Shown here piece by piece: positions 15,469 to 23,783 of a DNA stretch of 32,150 nucleotides. The position numbers and the translations under genes are program-made. Below the pieces are notes generated by a model that saw nothing but the letters and a program-made list of their open reading frames with translations, had not been told where the DNA came from and made no database searches. This DNA comes from CAYTGR01 sp964437445 (GTDB lineage: Bacteria > Chloroflexota > Anaerolineae > B4-G1 > SLSP01): the NCBI GenBank assembly GCA_964437445.1, contig CAYTGR010000052.1:1-32150 (forward strand), in the 5' to 3' direction. Within the stretch, counting starts at the first letter, position 1, and the number at the start of each line of letters is the position of its first letter.

Positions 15469-17235
15469 TCAAATAGCCGGGGACTGAGGGTCGCAGCCGG
15501 CCGCGGCCAGGGCGGCGATGAGGGCGCGGGCATCGGTGATACCGGCCGGGAGCGCCCAGCCGTGCGCTCGTAGCCCTTCCGCGACCTGGGTGACGACGGG
15601 CGGCTCCAGGTTCAGGGGACGCAGCAGCGCTCCCTGGGCGAAAACCTCGCCGACACTGCCGTGCAACACGTCCCGCCCGTCGGCCAGGACGGTCAGGCGG
15701 TCGGCCAGAGCTGCCAGGTCCTCCATCTGGTGAGAAGCGAAGACCAGGGTCAGCCCGGTGGTGCGCAATCCCTTGAGCCGGCCGAGCAGCTCGCGCCGGG
15801 CGGCGGGGTCCAGCCCGGCGGTCGGCTCGTCTAACAACAAGACGCGCGGGCGCAGGGCCAGGATGGAGGCCAGCGCGACTTTGCGCCGCTCGCCACCGCT
15901 CAGCGCAAAGGTCAGCCGGTCCTTGTAAACCGCGAAATCCAGCCCTACCAGCTCCATGGCCCAGCGGACCGCTTCGCGTAGTGCTTCGCCGCTCACCCCC
16001 AAGAGGCGAGGCCCGTAAGCAATCTCGTCGCCCACGTATTGCTCAAAGATCTGCATTTCCGGGATCTGAAAGGCCAGGCCGGCCGTGCGCCGCACGGCTT
16101 TGAGATCTACGTCGGGAGCGTTGAGGTCATAGGGACCGATGCGCACGCGCCCTTCCTGGGGCCGTAACAGGCCGTTGAGGTGCTGCATCACGGTGGATTT
16201 GCCGGAGCCGGTCGTGCCCAGCAGCCCGTGGGCCTCTCGCTCGGCGACGGCCAGATTGACATCGGCCAGCGCCCGGCGCTCCAGGGGGGTCCCTTGCAGG
16301 TAGATGTGACCCAGAGCGACCACATCAATATAGGGCGGTTGCTCAGCGCCCGACGGCGGCAAGCCGGGCGGAGCCGGGGCCGGCCGGTTGAGGGAGAGGG
16401 GCCGCTCCAATCCGACCAGCGCTGCCACTACCGTTTCCACCGTCAGCAAACCGGGGGGCAGCGCCGGCAGGCAGTGCCGCAGTGTGTTTGCCAGGGCCGC
16501 GGCCGGCGGTTGGTCCAGCCCCAACTCTGCCAGCTCCGCAGGACGGGAAAAGACGACTTGGGGGGAACCGTCTAACGCGACCCGGCCATTCTGGAGGGCG
16601 ATGACCCGGTCGGCTTGCGCGGCCTCTTCCATGAAGTGGGTGATGGTCAGAATGGTCAGCCCTTCCCGGTGCAGCCGGGCCATCATCTCCAGGACGGCCC
16701 GCCGGCCGGCCGGATCTAACATGGCGGTGGCCTCATCAAAGACGATACAGCGCGGGCGCATGGCTAAAGTGCCTGCCAGCGCGACCCGTTGCATTTGCCC
16801 GGCCGAGAGCAGATGCGGTGGGCGATGGCGTTGATCCCACAGCGCAACCGTCTCCAATGCCTCGCGCACCCGGCGGCGAATTTCCTCCGGCGGCAGCCCC
16901 AGATTCTCCGGGCCGAAAGCAACGTCTTCTTCCACGACCGTCGCCACCATCTGATCTTCGGGGAACTGGAAGACCATGCCGATGGTCGTGCGGATTTGCT
17001 GCCAATGGGCGGTGTGGCGCGTGTCCAGCCCGGCGACCAGGACGCGCCCGCTGGTGGGCAGCAGCAGCGCGTTGAGGCAACGGGCCAGCGTGGATTTGCC
17101 GGAGCCGTTCGCGCCGATGATGGCGACGTACTCCCCCTCTTCCACGTTGAGCGAAATACCCCGTAGTGCCGGGATCGGCTGGCCGCCCGGCAAAGGGTAG
17201 GTATAAGTCAGATCAGTAATCTCAATGAAAGGCAT
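15469..17235 (-). CDS. duplicated ECF-type ABC transporter ATPase
   Basis: The 588-aa protein contains two complete nucleotide-binding domains. Domain 1 has Walker A GANGSGKST (41-49), signature LSAGQMQRVALAG and FDEATAMLD. Domain 2 has Walker A GTTGSGKST, signature LSGGERRKVALAS and LLDEPTAGLD. Two fused ATPases of this kind power energy-coupling-factor (cobalt or vitamin) importers, as in YkoD. ATG 17235 is chosen because the homology starts there (MPFIEITDL). The ribosome-binding site is poor. No EcfT or substrate-binding S component is in the window, so the substrate is unknown. Confidence 0.88.
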   Translation of the reverse strand: MPFIEITDLTYTYPLPGGQPIPALRGISLNVEEGEYVAIIGANGSGKSTLARCLNALLLPTSGRVLVAGLDTRHTAHWQQIRTTIGMVFQFPEDQMVATVVEEDVAFGPENLGLPPEEIRRRVREALETVALWDQRHRPPHLLSAGQMQRVALAGTLAMRPRCIVFDEATAMLDPAGRRAVLEMMARLHREGLTILTITHFMEEAAQADRVIALQNGRVALDGSPQVVFSRPAELAELGLDQPPAAALANTLRHCLPALPPGLLTVETVVAALVGLERPLSLNRPAPAPPGLPPSGAEQPPYIDVVALGHIYLQGTPLERRALADVNLAVAEREAHGLLGTTGSGKSTVMQHLNGLLRPQEGRVRIGPYDLNAPDVDLKAVRRTAGLAFQIPEMQIFEQYVGDEIAYGPRLLGVSGEALREAVRWAMELVGLDFAVYKDRLTFALSGGERRKVALASILALRPRVLLLDEPTAGLDPAARRELLGRLKGLRTTGLTLVFASHQMEDLAALADRLTVLADGRDVLHGSVGEVFAQGALLRPLNLEPPVVTQVAEGLRAHGWALPAGITDARALIAALAAAGCDPQSPAI

Positions 17236-17293
17236 CCTGGGCCACGGCACGACCCGACCGGTATCAGGGAGGACGGGTTGTACACAAGGAGTA

Positions 17294-17322
17294 AGTATAC
17301 CTTTTTCCTGGCATTCCGGCAA
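17294..17322 (-). promoter_or_regulatory. promoter of the ABC ATPase-channel operon
   Basis: On the minus strand, TTGCCG (17317-17322), 17 bp and TATACT (17294-17299), about 59 bp before the ATG. Confidence 0.65.
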
Positions 17323-17324
17323 GG

Positions 17325-17352
17325 TTGTCGCTGCTTGATTTGAGAGTACAAT
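17325..17352 (+). promoter_or_regulatory. promoter of moxR operon
   Basis: TTGTCG (17325-17330), 16 bp and TACAAT (17347-17352), about 67 bp before the moxR start. Its -35 is only 2 bp from the -35 of the divergent promoter. Confidence 0.65.
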
Positions 17353-17419
17353 CGTCACCGTAGCGGATAGATCTCCACTACCTTTTTGATTCTTGATGCT
17401 TTGCTTGTCTGGAGGGCTC

Positions 17420-18361
17420 ATGAACGCCGTACAATCCTTCGCCGAACAAGTGATCGCCAATGTGGAAAATGTGATGGTCGGGCAGCGTCTCACCATTGAG
17501 CGGCTGTTGGTAGCGCTGCTCTGTGAGGGGCATGTCTTGATTGAGGATGTGCCGGGGGTGGGAAAAACGATGCTGGCGCGTTCGCTCGCGGCATCGTTGG
17601 GGCTTTCATTCAAGCGGGTGCAGTGCACGCCCGACCTGTTGCCTAACGACATCACCGGCGTCAGTGTTTTCAATCAGCAGACGCAGACGTTTGAATTCCG
17701 CCCCGGCCCGGCTTTCGTCCATGTGCTGCTGGCCGACGAAATCAACCGGGCCACACCGCGCACCCAATCGGCGTTGTTGGAGGCGATGGGCGAGCGGCAG
17801 ATCAGCGTGGACGGCGTGACCTATCCGCTACCGCGCCCTTTCATCGTGCTGGCCACGCAAAACCCCATTGAGTACGAGGGGACATTCCCGCTGCCGGAGG
17901 CGCAGCTGGACCGTTTCCTGTTGCGTCTGGCGCTCGGCTATCCGGACGCCGAGGGTGAGAAGCAGATCCTGCGCCGGTTGCAGCGCGAGCACCCGATTGA
18001 GTCCCTGGGCCAGGTGGTGGAGGGCGCGCAGCTGCCGGCGCTCAGCCGGGCTGTTTGGGAGACCCATGTGGATGAGACGGTGGAAGATTACATCGTCCGG
18101 CTCATTCATGCCACCCGTGAGCATCCTGACCTGGCGTTGGGAGCCAGCCCGCGCGGGAGCCTGGCGCTCTTCAAGACGGCCCAGGCGCTGGCGGCGCTGC
18201 GCGGGCGTGATTACGTCTTGCCCGACGATGTCAAAGCCATGGCTCCCTTGACGTTAACGCACCGTCTGATCGTCCGGCCGGAGAGTGGCCTGCGCGGCCG
18301 CACGGCGGCGGCGGTGGTGCAGGAGGTTCTGGAGCGGGTCCCGCTGAAACTGGAGCCATGA
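17420..18361 (+). CDS. MoxR-family AAA+ ATPase
   Basis: The 313-aa protein starts at ATG 17420 behind GGAGGG. Walker A is GVGKTMLARS and Walker B is LLADEINRA, followed by QNPIEYEGTFPLPEAQLDRF, typical of MoxR ATPases. These act as chaperones that load or activate partner proteins, often VWA or DUF58 proteins. Its stop overlaps the DUF58 start by four bases (ATGA), so the two are translated together. Confidence 0.92.
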   Translation: MNAVQSFAEQVIANVENVMVGQRLTIERLLVALLCEGHVLIEDVPGVGKTMLARSLAASLGLSFKRVQCTPDLLPNDITGVSVFNQQTQTFEFRPGPAFVHVLLADEINRATPRTQSALLEAMGERQISVDGVTYPLPRPFIVLATQNPIEYEGTFPLPEAQLDRFLLRLALGYPDAEGEKQILRRLQREHPIESLGQVVEGAQLPALSRAVWETHVDETVEDYIVRLIHATREHPDLALGASPRGSLALFKTAQALAALRGRDYVLPDDVKAMAPLTLTHRLIVRPESGLRGRTAAAVVQEVLERVPLKLEP

Positions 18362-19536
18362 AACTGCTCCCGGTCTTTGGCTTCATTTTGCTGCTGGCGT
18401 TCTTTAGCGGCAGCCACAGCCTGTTCTACCTGCTCTATATCCTGGTGGGACTGGTGGTCTTATCGCGGCTCTGGATTAAACATGCACTGCCGGGACTGGC
18501 GGCTCAGCGCCATTTCCCGGCACGGGCCTTCTACGGCGAAGAGGTCGCCGTGGAGCTGGAAATAGTGAACCGGGGCTGGCTGCCGCTCCTCTGGGTGATG
18601 TTGCGTGAAAGCTTGCCGTTGGAGCTGCACACGCCTACCTTTGAGCAACGGGTTGTCTCACTCGCGCCCCGCGAGCGGACGGCGTTGCAGTACCGGTTGA
18701 CCTGCCAGCGGCGCGGTTACTACACGTTGGGGCCATTAGTCTCACGTACCGGTGATTTCCTGGGATTGGCTCACGATGAAGTCCGGGAGCAGCCGGGTGA
18801 TGTCTTCATCGTTTATCCCAAGATCATCCCGCTGCGCCGTCTGGAGCTCCCCTCGCAGCTGCCGTTTGGCACGGTGGCGAGCCGGCAGCGCTTTTTTGAG
18901 GATCCCAGCCGCTTTCTGGGGGTGCGCGACTACGAGCCGGGTGACAGTCTGCGCCAGATCCATTGGACCAGCAGCGCCCGGGCCGGCCAATTGCAGGTCA
19001 AGCGTTACCAGCCGGCGATTGCGCTGCACACCCTGGTCTTCCTGGATCTGAACCTGGAGGCTTATCTCGTTCGCAACCGCGTGCCCGCCACCGAATTGGG
19101 GGTCGTGATTGCGGCTTCGGTCGCCGCCTATTTGAGCCAGCAGCGCCAACCGGTCGGATTGGCGCTGTTGGGACGCGATGCGGTAACCGATCAGAGCGGG
19201 CTCCAGGTGATCCCACCGGGACGGGGGCGGGAGCACCTGATGCGGCTGCTGGAGACGCTGGCTCGCGCCGAGGCCGCCCCCACCGCGCCCCTGGCCCCGT
19301 TCCTGGCGCAGGCCACTGCCGGCTTGGGGTGGGGCAGCACCGTGGTGGTGATCACGGCCGGCGAAGCGCCGGAGCTGTGGGCGGCGCTGTTGCAGCTGCG
19401 GCGGCGGGGCTGCCACGTTCTGTTGGTGGCCACCGATATGCAACCGGCGTTCCCGGCCTTTCAGGCGCGCCTGGCGCAAATTGGCGTGCCGGCCTGTTGG
19501 TTCACCAGCGAAAAGGATCTGGAACTGTGGCAGTAG
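18358..19536 (+). CDS. DUF58 domain protein
   Basis: The 392-aa protein has one or two N-terminal membrane segments (residues 5-40), an extracytoplasmic beta region, and the DUF58 hallmark RDYEPGDSLRQIHWTSSARAGQLQVKRY near residue 190. A VWA-like fold follows. DUF58 proteins are usual partners of MoxR ATPases and of transglutaminase-like or DUF4129 proteins. The exact role is not known. Confidence 0.88.
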   Translation: MKLLPVFGFILLLAFFSGSHSLFYLLYILVGLVVLSRLWIKHALPGLAAQRHFPARAFYGEEVAVELEIVNRGWLPLLWVMLRESLPLELHTPTFEQRVVSLAPRERTALQYRLTCQRRGYYTLGPLVSRTGDFLGLAHDEVREQPGDVFIVYPKIIPLRRLELPSQLPFGTVASRQRFFEDPSRFLGVRDYEPGDSLRQIHWTSSARAGQLQVKRYQPAIALHTLVFLDLNLEAYLVRNRVPATELGVVIAASVAAYLSQQRQPVGLALLGRDAVTDQSGLQVIPPGRGREHLMRLLETLARAEAAPTAPLAPFLAQATAGLGWGSTVVVITAGEAPELWAALLQLRRRGCHVLLVATDMQPAFPAFQARLAQIGVPACWFTSEKDLELWQ

Positions 19537-21149
19537 AGCAACCGCCTCCCCTTTCTTCATCACCGGTAGCAGGCCGGGATTGGGCCGCGCTGCTGTTCCG
19601 CTCGCTGGTCATCAGCAGCCTGGTCGCCTGTGTGGCCGCCGGCTGGGTCGCCGCGTTCCAGTTTCTCATTCCGGGTTGGCGGGGCGGTTACCTGGTGCTC
19701 CTGGTCGGACTGGTGGTGCTGGAGACGCTGGTCATAGAGCAAACGGTGGGGCGCGGGGTGGGGTTTGAGCGCCGTTGGGGCCGGCGGGTGACTGAAGTGC
19801 TCCTCATGCTGATGATCTTGAAACCGCTGACCTACCTTGAGCGCGGGTGGGAGGCTTTCTGGCAGGATGCCCGGGCTTGGTTCCTTCACCCGTCGCTCTT
19901 TCTCTACGACTTTGATTACCTCTTGGGGGCGTTTATCGTTCTTGTCATGTGGCTGCTGGCGCTGGAACTGGCGCGGGCGTTGGATGAACTGAACGATCCT
20001 TACAACACGGTGGAAGAGCACACTGCTGGCCTGGCTGATTTGAAGACCTATTTCACCTTTGGGGCACTTTTCCTGCTGGTAGCGGTGGGACTGACCCAGT
20101 TGGATCTCTCCGGTAAAATTGTGCGTTTACACTCGGCGAACGTCAACACGTTGACACTCATGCCGCTGGTCTATATTGGCCTGGGGCTATTGTTGTTTGG
20201 TCAGGCCCGCCTGGCGTTGCTGCGGGCAGGCTGGATCTATGCCGGGGTGCCCGTCGCTCCCGGATTGGTGCGTCGCTGGGGGCTCTGGGGACTGCTGTTT
20301 GTGGGCGGGATAGCGTTGGTGGCGCTGCTCCTGCCGGCCGGCAGCACGCTGCTGGGCTTCTATCTGTTTCTGTGGCTGGGCTTTATGCTCACTGTACTGG
20401 GGACGGTGCTGTTTTACTTGCTGGCGCTGTTGTTCTGGTTGCTCTTGTGGCCCTTCCGCTTCCTGCTGAACCCCCAGGCGTTAACGGAACTGCCCCCGCC
20501 GGAGCTGCAAGTGCCGTCGGCTCCCGCAGTGGCCACCACGGGCGGGGGTCCACCCTGGCTACCCTACCTGCAGGCGACCCTTTTCTGGGTGGCGGTGGCG
20601 GTGGTGCTTTTTGTGCTGGTGCGCCTTTACCTGCGCGACCGGCCGCGCCTGGGCAACGGCGGTGGGCTGTGGTCATGGCTGGTGAATGGGTGGCGGGCTT
20701 TCTGGGACCGGTGGCGCGGGGTGCGGCGGCGGGTGGGGGCGTGGTGGCAACAGGTCACGGCCCGGCCCGTGCCGGTGATTCCGGCGGGCGACCTGAATGG
20801 GTGGGAGCGATGGCGGGCGCGGAACGAGCGTGAACGGGTGCGCCGTCTCTACCGGGTGCTGTTGGAGCGAGCCGCGCAGGCCGGCCATCCCCGCGCGCCG
20901 ACGGCCACGCCTTACGAGTATGTCGGAGACCTGACCCCGCACGTGGCCGGCGAGGAGGAGGCGCTGTCGTCGCTGACGCAGGCGTTCGTGGAAGCCCGTT
21001 ACGGCCGCCGGGAATTTCAGCCAGAGGAGGTCGGCTGGCTGCGCCAGCACCTGAACCGCCTCCGGGCCCGGCTGCGCGACACCTGGCAGCGTTCGGCGCC
21101 GGGGCCAGGGGACGGCGCCCCTGAGCGCCCCGAAGAGGTTCACCGCTGA
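19527..21149 (+). CDS. multi-pass membrane protein with DUF4129-like C-terminal domain
   Basis: The start is GTG 19527, preceded by AAAAGGAT and overlapping the DUF58 stop; the product has about 540 aa. Residues 15-330 contain about eight hydrophobic membrane segments. After a further membrane segment (about 352-370) and a basic linker, the C-terminal 110 residues (RVRRLYRVLLERAAQAG...TPYEY...SLTQAFVEARYG) match the helical DUF4129 domain by eye. MoxR-DUF58-DUF4129 triplets often include a transglutaminase-like domain. None is visible here, so this is a reduced version. Probable envelope function, not proven. Confidence 0.75.
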   Translation: MAVEQPPPLSSSPVAGRDWAALLFRSLVISSLVACVAAGWVAAFQFLIPGWRGGYLVLLVGLVVLETLVIEQTVGRGVGFERRWGRRVTEVLLMLMILKPLTYLERGWEAFWQDARAWFLHPSLFLYDFDYLLGAFIVLVMWLLALELARALDELNDPYNTVEEHTAGLADLKTYFTFGALFLLVAVGLTQLDLSGKIVRLHSANVNTLTLMPLVYIGLGLLLFGQARLALLRAGWIYAGVPVAPGLVRRWGLWGLLFVGGIALVALLLPAGSTLLGFYLFLWLGFMLTVLGTVLFYLLALLFWLLLWPFRFLLNPQALTELPPPELQVPSAPAVATTGGGPPWLPYLQATLFWVAVAVVLFVLVRLYLRDRPRLGNGGGLWSWLVNGWRAFWDRWRGVRRRVGAWWQQVTARPVPVIPAGDLNGWERWRARNERERVRRLYRVLLERAAQAGHPRAPTATPYEYVGDLTPHVAGEEEALSSLTQAFVEARYGRREFQPEEVGWLRQHLNRLRARLRDTWQRSAPGPGDGAPERPEEVHR

Positions 21150-21258
21150 GGGGACAGAGCCCGCTGGCTTTTCCCCCAACGCTCTGCGACCTCCGCGATC
21201 TCCGTGGTAAGCTGCTTTCACCATACCTGAATACCTGACTGGGGGGAATTAAATCAGC

Positions 21259-21882
21259 ATGGATCTCACATTTCTGATACGAGGGGTGATCATTGGGTTT
21301 TCCATCGCCGCGCCGGTGGGACCGATTGGTGTGCTCTGTATCCGCCGCACCCTGGCCGAGGGGCGACCGGTCGGTTTTGCTTCCGGGCTGGGCGCGGCCA
21401 CGGCCGACGCGCTCTATGGGTGTGTGGCGGGGCTGGGATTGACTTTCATCTCCGACCTGCTGGTCAGGCAGCAGAGCTGGCTGCGGTTGATCGGCGGCCT
21501 CTTCCTCTGCTATTTGGGGCTCAAGACGCTGCTGGCAAAACCCGCCGAACGGGCGGCTACTGCTCCAGGGGTGGGGCTGGCGGGCGCTTATGGCTCCACC
21601 TTCTTGTTGACTTTGACCAACCCGCTGACCATTCTCTCCTTTGCGGCGGTCTTTGCCGGGCTGGGATTGGCTGGCACTGCGGCGAACTACGCCACGGCCT
21701 TGACTCTGGTCGCCGGGGTTTTTCTCGGCTCCGCGCTCTGGTGGTTGTTGTTGAGCGGCGGCGTCAGCCTGGTGCGGGAGCGGTTCAACGCGCGGGGCCT
21801 GCTCTGGGTCAACCGGGTCTCCGGCCTGATTATTGTGGCGTTTGGCCTGGTGGCGTTGGGCAGCCTGGTGGCCACGTGGTGA
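21259..21882 (+). CDS. LysE/RhtB-family translocator
   Basis: The 207-aa membrane protein starts with MDLTFLIRGVIIGFSIAAPVGPIGVLCIRRTLAEGRPVGF. The APVGPIG motif in helix 1 and about six hydrophobic segments are typical of LysE-type amino-acid exporters. The start ATG follows GGGGGAA. The exported compound is not known. It stands between the DUF4129 gene and a tRNA. Confidence 0.9.
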   Translation: MDLTFLIRGVIIGFSIAAPVGPIGVLCIRRTLAEGRPVGFASGLGAATADALYGCVAGLGLTFISDLLVRQQSWLRLIGGLFLCYLGLKTLLAKPAERAATAPGVGLAGAYGSTFLLTLTNPLTILSFAAVFAGLGLAGTAANYATALTLVAGVFLGSALWWLLLSGGVSLVRERFNARGLLWVNRVSGLIIVAFGLVALGSLVATW

Positions 21883-21928
21883 AGTCCGATCCGCACCTGC
21901 CGGCGGGGGCTTGCCGGCCCGGCGTGAT

Positions 21929-21956
21929 TTGACGTTCGGGCTACTTGTGGTAGAAT
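21929..21956 (+). promoter_or_regulatory. promoter of tRNA-Pro(GGG)
   Basis: TTGACG (21929-21934), 16 bp and TAGAAT (21951-21956), 9 bp before the tRNA. Confidence 0.7.
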
Positions 21957-21965
21957 CACGGCGTT

Positions 21966-22040
21966 CGGGGCGTAGCCCAGTTTGGCTAGGGCGCTTGCAT
22001 GGGGTGCAAGAGGTCGGCGGTTCAAATCCGCCCGCCCCGA
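21966..22040 (+). tRNA. tRNA-Pro (anticodon GGG)
   Basis: The acceptor CGGGGCG/CGCCCCG carries the Pro-type C1-G72 pair. The anticodon stem CTTGC/GCAAG has loop ATGGGGT, giving GGG. The T-arm is GGCGG TTCAAAT CCGCC. No CCA is encoded, unlike tRNA-Pro(CGG) at 764-841. Confidence 0.95.
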
Positions 22041-22050
22041 CAGGAAGAGG

Positions 22051-22098
22051 AAAAATGTCCGGTCTTATTGTGAAAAACAATGGATCGGACATTTTTTT
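22051..22098 (+). terminator. terminator of tRNA-Pro(GGG)
   Basis: AAAAATGTCCG and CGGACATTTTT form an 11-bp stem, with an inner ATTGT/ACAAT pair, and a T-run follows. Confidence 0.8.
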
Positions 22099-22139
22099 GT
22101 TATCTTCTCCAGTTTTACTTGACCTGAAGGAGGAGCGGC

Positions 22140-22208
22140 ATGTCAACACCAGAACGGTCCCGGTTGTCTAACCCCCACGGGCGTGGGGACGACATTCGTA
22201 AACTGTAA
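22140..22208 (+). CDS. 22-codon ORF with strong RBS running through a CRISPR repeat
   Basis: ATG 22140 follows AAGGAGGAG at good spacing, but the frame stops after 22 codons. Codons 10-18 (reading SNPHGRGDD) lie inside a CRISPR repeat. The first codons (MSTPERSRL) may be the true start of a gene whose body was lost when repeat DNA became joined to it. It could also be a non-functional ORF. No function is claimed. Confidence 0.3.
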   Translation: MSTPERSRLSNPHGRGDDIRKL

Positions 22209-22254
22209 TCTGCTCCGGTCATGCGCGGTTCACCCCCACGGGCGTGGGGACGAC
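22166..22254 (+). CRISPR. mini-array: two repeats, one 33-nt spacer (I-E-like repeat)
   Basis: Two repeats (22166-22193 and 22227-22254) are identical over their last 23 bases, with palindromic core CCCCAC GGGC GTGGGG and end GACGAC. The first repeat is degenerate at its 5' end. The period of 61 bp (28 + 33) and the repeat shape are those of type I-E arrays, although the neighbouring cas genes are type I-B-like. It is probably an orphan remnant. Confidence 0.7.
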
Positions 22255-22297
22255 TTGATGGATTTGTTTTGCCAGGCACTGGCGCAGAGGCCGACCG

Positions 22298-22408
22298 CAG
22301 TTTGCGGTTGCGCAGGAGTTGCGGGCGCGCTGGCAACGCTGGTTGGCGGAGGCGGGGGTTGAGATAGCCGCTACCACGGCCCCCGGTGCGGTGACTGACG
22401 GGGGATAG
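22298..22408 (+). pseudogene. possible remnant of a coding sequence
   Basis: One frame reads QFAVAQELRARWQRWLAEAG and so on to a TAG at 22406-22408, with a protein-like helix pattern but no start. An adjacent frame just upstream (from about 22252) is also open and protein-like, as if frameshifted. I do not recognise it. Between 22409 and 22781 I see only the promoter and inverted repeat listed below. Confidence 0.25.
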
Positions 22409-22488
22409 GAATGCGGCGGGCTATCAGTTCTTGACTCGACAAAGGTTGCACAGAGACTTGTCGGTCCTGTCCGGCCTCCGTATTCTGC

Positions 22489-22517
22489 TTGCATTTTGGG
22501 GCGGGCCGTGCTACACT
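22489..22517 (+). promoter_or_regulatory. candidate promoter upstream of the cas locus
   Basis: TTGCAT (22489-22494), 17 bp and TACACT (22512-22517). Transcription from here would give a leader of about 250 nt before the WYL gene. Confidence 0.5.
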
Positions 22518-22712
22518 AAACTTGATTTTGCGTCACTGAGGCTTGTGTGTCCGCCCAGATCATGCTTGTAGGTCATCCTGAAGCCTTACAGGTCGTGATC
22601 GGTAATGCACCGGGGGGCAGTTCTATTTGACGAGTACCCCCAACCAAGAACACTGACCCTGTTGTTCGAATTGCTCCAGGGGGAATAATCAGCATTCTTG
22701 CGATGGCGTTCA

Positions 22713-22751
22713 GGTGTGGGAACCCCAAAGTTCCCACACCAAAGATACACT
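22713..22751 (+). promoter_or_regulatory. perfect inverted repeat and -10 before the WYL gene
   Basis: GGTGTGGGAAC and GTTCCCACACC (22713-22723, 22730-22740) form a perfect 11-bp inverted repeat with a 6-bp centre. A TACACT -10-like box follows 5 bp later (22746-22751). The repeat covers where a -35 would lie, as expected for an operator. The WYL protein itself is the obvious candidate to bind it (inference). Confidence 0.5.
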
Positions 22752-22781
22752 AAAGACATGCAAGAGTTAAGGAGCATACAG

Positions 22782-23783
22782 GTGAATGATTTGCTTCCCG
22801 GTTCAGAACGCCCTGAAGATATAAGACGTGTGGCAAGAATCCTGAAGATCGTTCAAATGATTGCGACGGCCCCCCATCGCTACTTGCGTCGCGATTTAGC
22901 GGCCCATTTTGAAGTTAGCGAGCGGATGATCCAGAAGGATCTGGAAGTGATCCGGCACGGGTTGCTTCTGCCGATGGAGCATAGCTCAGAGGGTTATTAT
23001 TTCGAGCGGACACCCCGCTTACCCACGCTGCAATACTCTTTTTCTGAAGCGTTGGCCCTTTTGTTGGCAGTCCAGGCGGCACAGCAAGTCTCCGGTATTG
23101 GCTCGACCGAATTAGCAGCGGCCGTGGCACGGTTGGAGGCGCTCTTTCCAGCAGAGTTCACACCACTATTGCGGCAGCGGGGGCAAAGTGCGCCAGTGAC
23201 AGCCCATGGGAAGCATCGGCAGCAAATGCTTACCTTGCTCAACCGGGCGTTAGTGGAACAACGCAAGGTGCAGCTGGTCTACGAGACGCATTCACGGGGC
23301 GGTGAGGTGAATAAGCGAGTTGTGCGACCTTATGCGCTGTATGCGCATGTGCGTTCCTGGCACCTGATTGCGTTTTGTGAGTGGCGCAATGCCATTCTGA
23401 TGTTCAAGGTGGATCGGATGCACGAGGCAATGCTGTTAGATGAAACCTACACGATCCCCGGCGATTTCAACGTGGATGACTATATGGGTGGAGCGTGGGG
23501 CGTCATCCGCGGCGGGAGCGAGGAGGCAGTGAATGTAACTTTGCGTTTTATGCCAGAGGCTGGGCAGCGGGTAGCCGAGGAATACTGGCATGCCAGTCAG
23601 CGAGCAGAGACACAGCCGGATGGCAGTGTTCTGTTTCGATTACATGTCGCCGTGACGCCGGAATTTGTGAGCTGGGTATTGTATTACGGGAGTCAGGTGC
23701 AGGTGGAAGCGCCGGAGAGTTTACGGCAACAAGTGGCGGAGGAACATCGGAAGGCAGCGGAGGTGAATATGGCGAATGAGTGA
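22782..23783 (+). CDS. HTH-WYL transcriptional regulator of the CRISPR-Cas locus
   Basis: The start is GTG 22782, 7 nt after AAGGAG; ATG 22758 upstream has no ribosome-binding site. The 333-aa product has an N-terminal winged helix-turn-helix (RRDLAAHFEVSERMIQKDLEVIR, about residues 34-56). A WYL-type ligand domain follows from about residue 165 (RKVQLVYETHSRGGEVNKRVVRPYAL; the WYL triad reads WHLIAFCEW). WYL proteins often lead type I and III CRISPR loci and can repress or activate them. Its TGA stop sits within a GAATGGC-type repeat array, and cas8a1 starts 42 nt later. Confidence 0.88.
   Translation: MNDLLPGSERPEDIRRVARILKIVQMIATAPHRYLRRDLAAHFEVSERMIQKDLEVIRHGLLLPMEHSSEGYYFERTPRLPTLQYSFSEALALLLAVQAAQQVSGIGSTELAAAVARLEALFPAEFTPLLRQRGQSAPVTAHGKHRQQMLTLLNRALVEQRKVQLVYETHSRGGEVNKRVVRPYALYAHVRSWHLIAFCEWRNAILMFKVDRMHEAMLLDETYTIPGDFNVDDYMGGAWGVIRGGSEEAVNVTLRFMPEAGQRVAEEYWHASQRAETQPDGSVLFRLHVAVTPEFVSWVLYYGSQVQVEAPESLRQQVAEEHRKAAEVNMANE

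Noticed and set aside
20755..22149. 464-codon open frame on the minus strand
   Set aside because: It crosses the DUF4129 gene, the LysE gene and a tRNA in antisense; its composition is low-complexity.
22294..22308. A third CRISPR repeat in register with the mini-array
   Set aside because: A palindrome (ACCGCAGTTTGCGGT) falls almost exactly one 61-bp period after repeat 2, but the sequence does not match the repeat; treated as coincidence.
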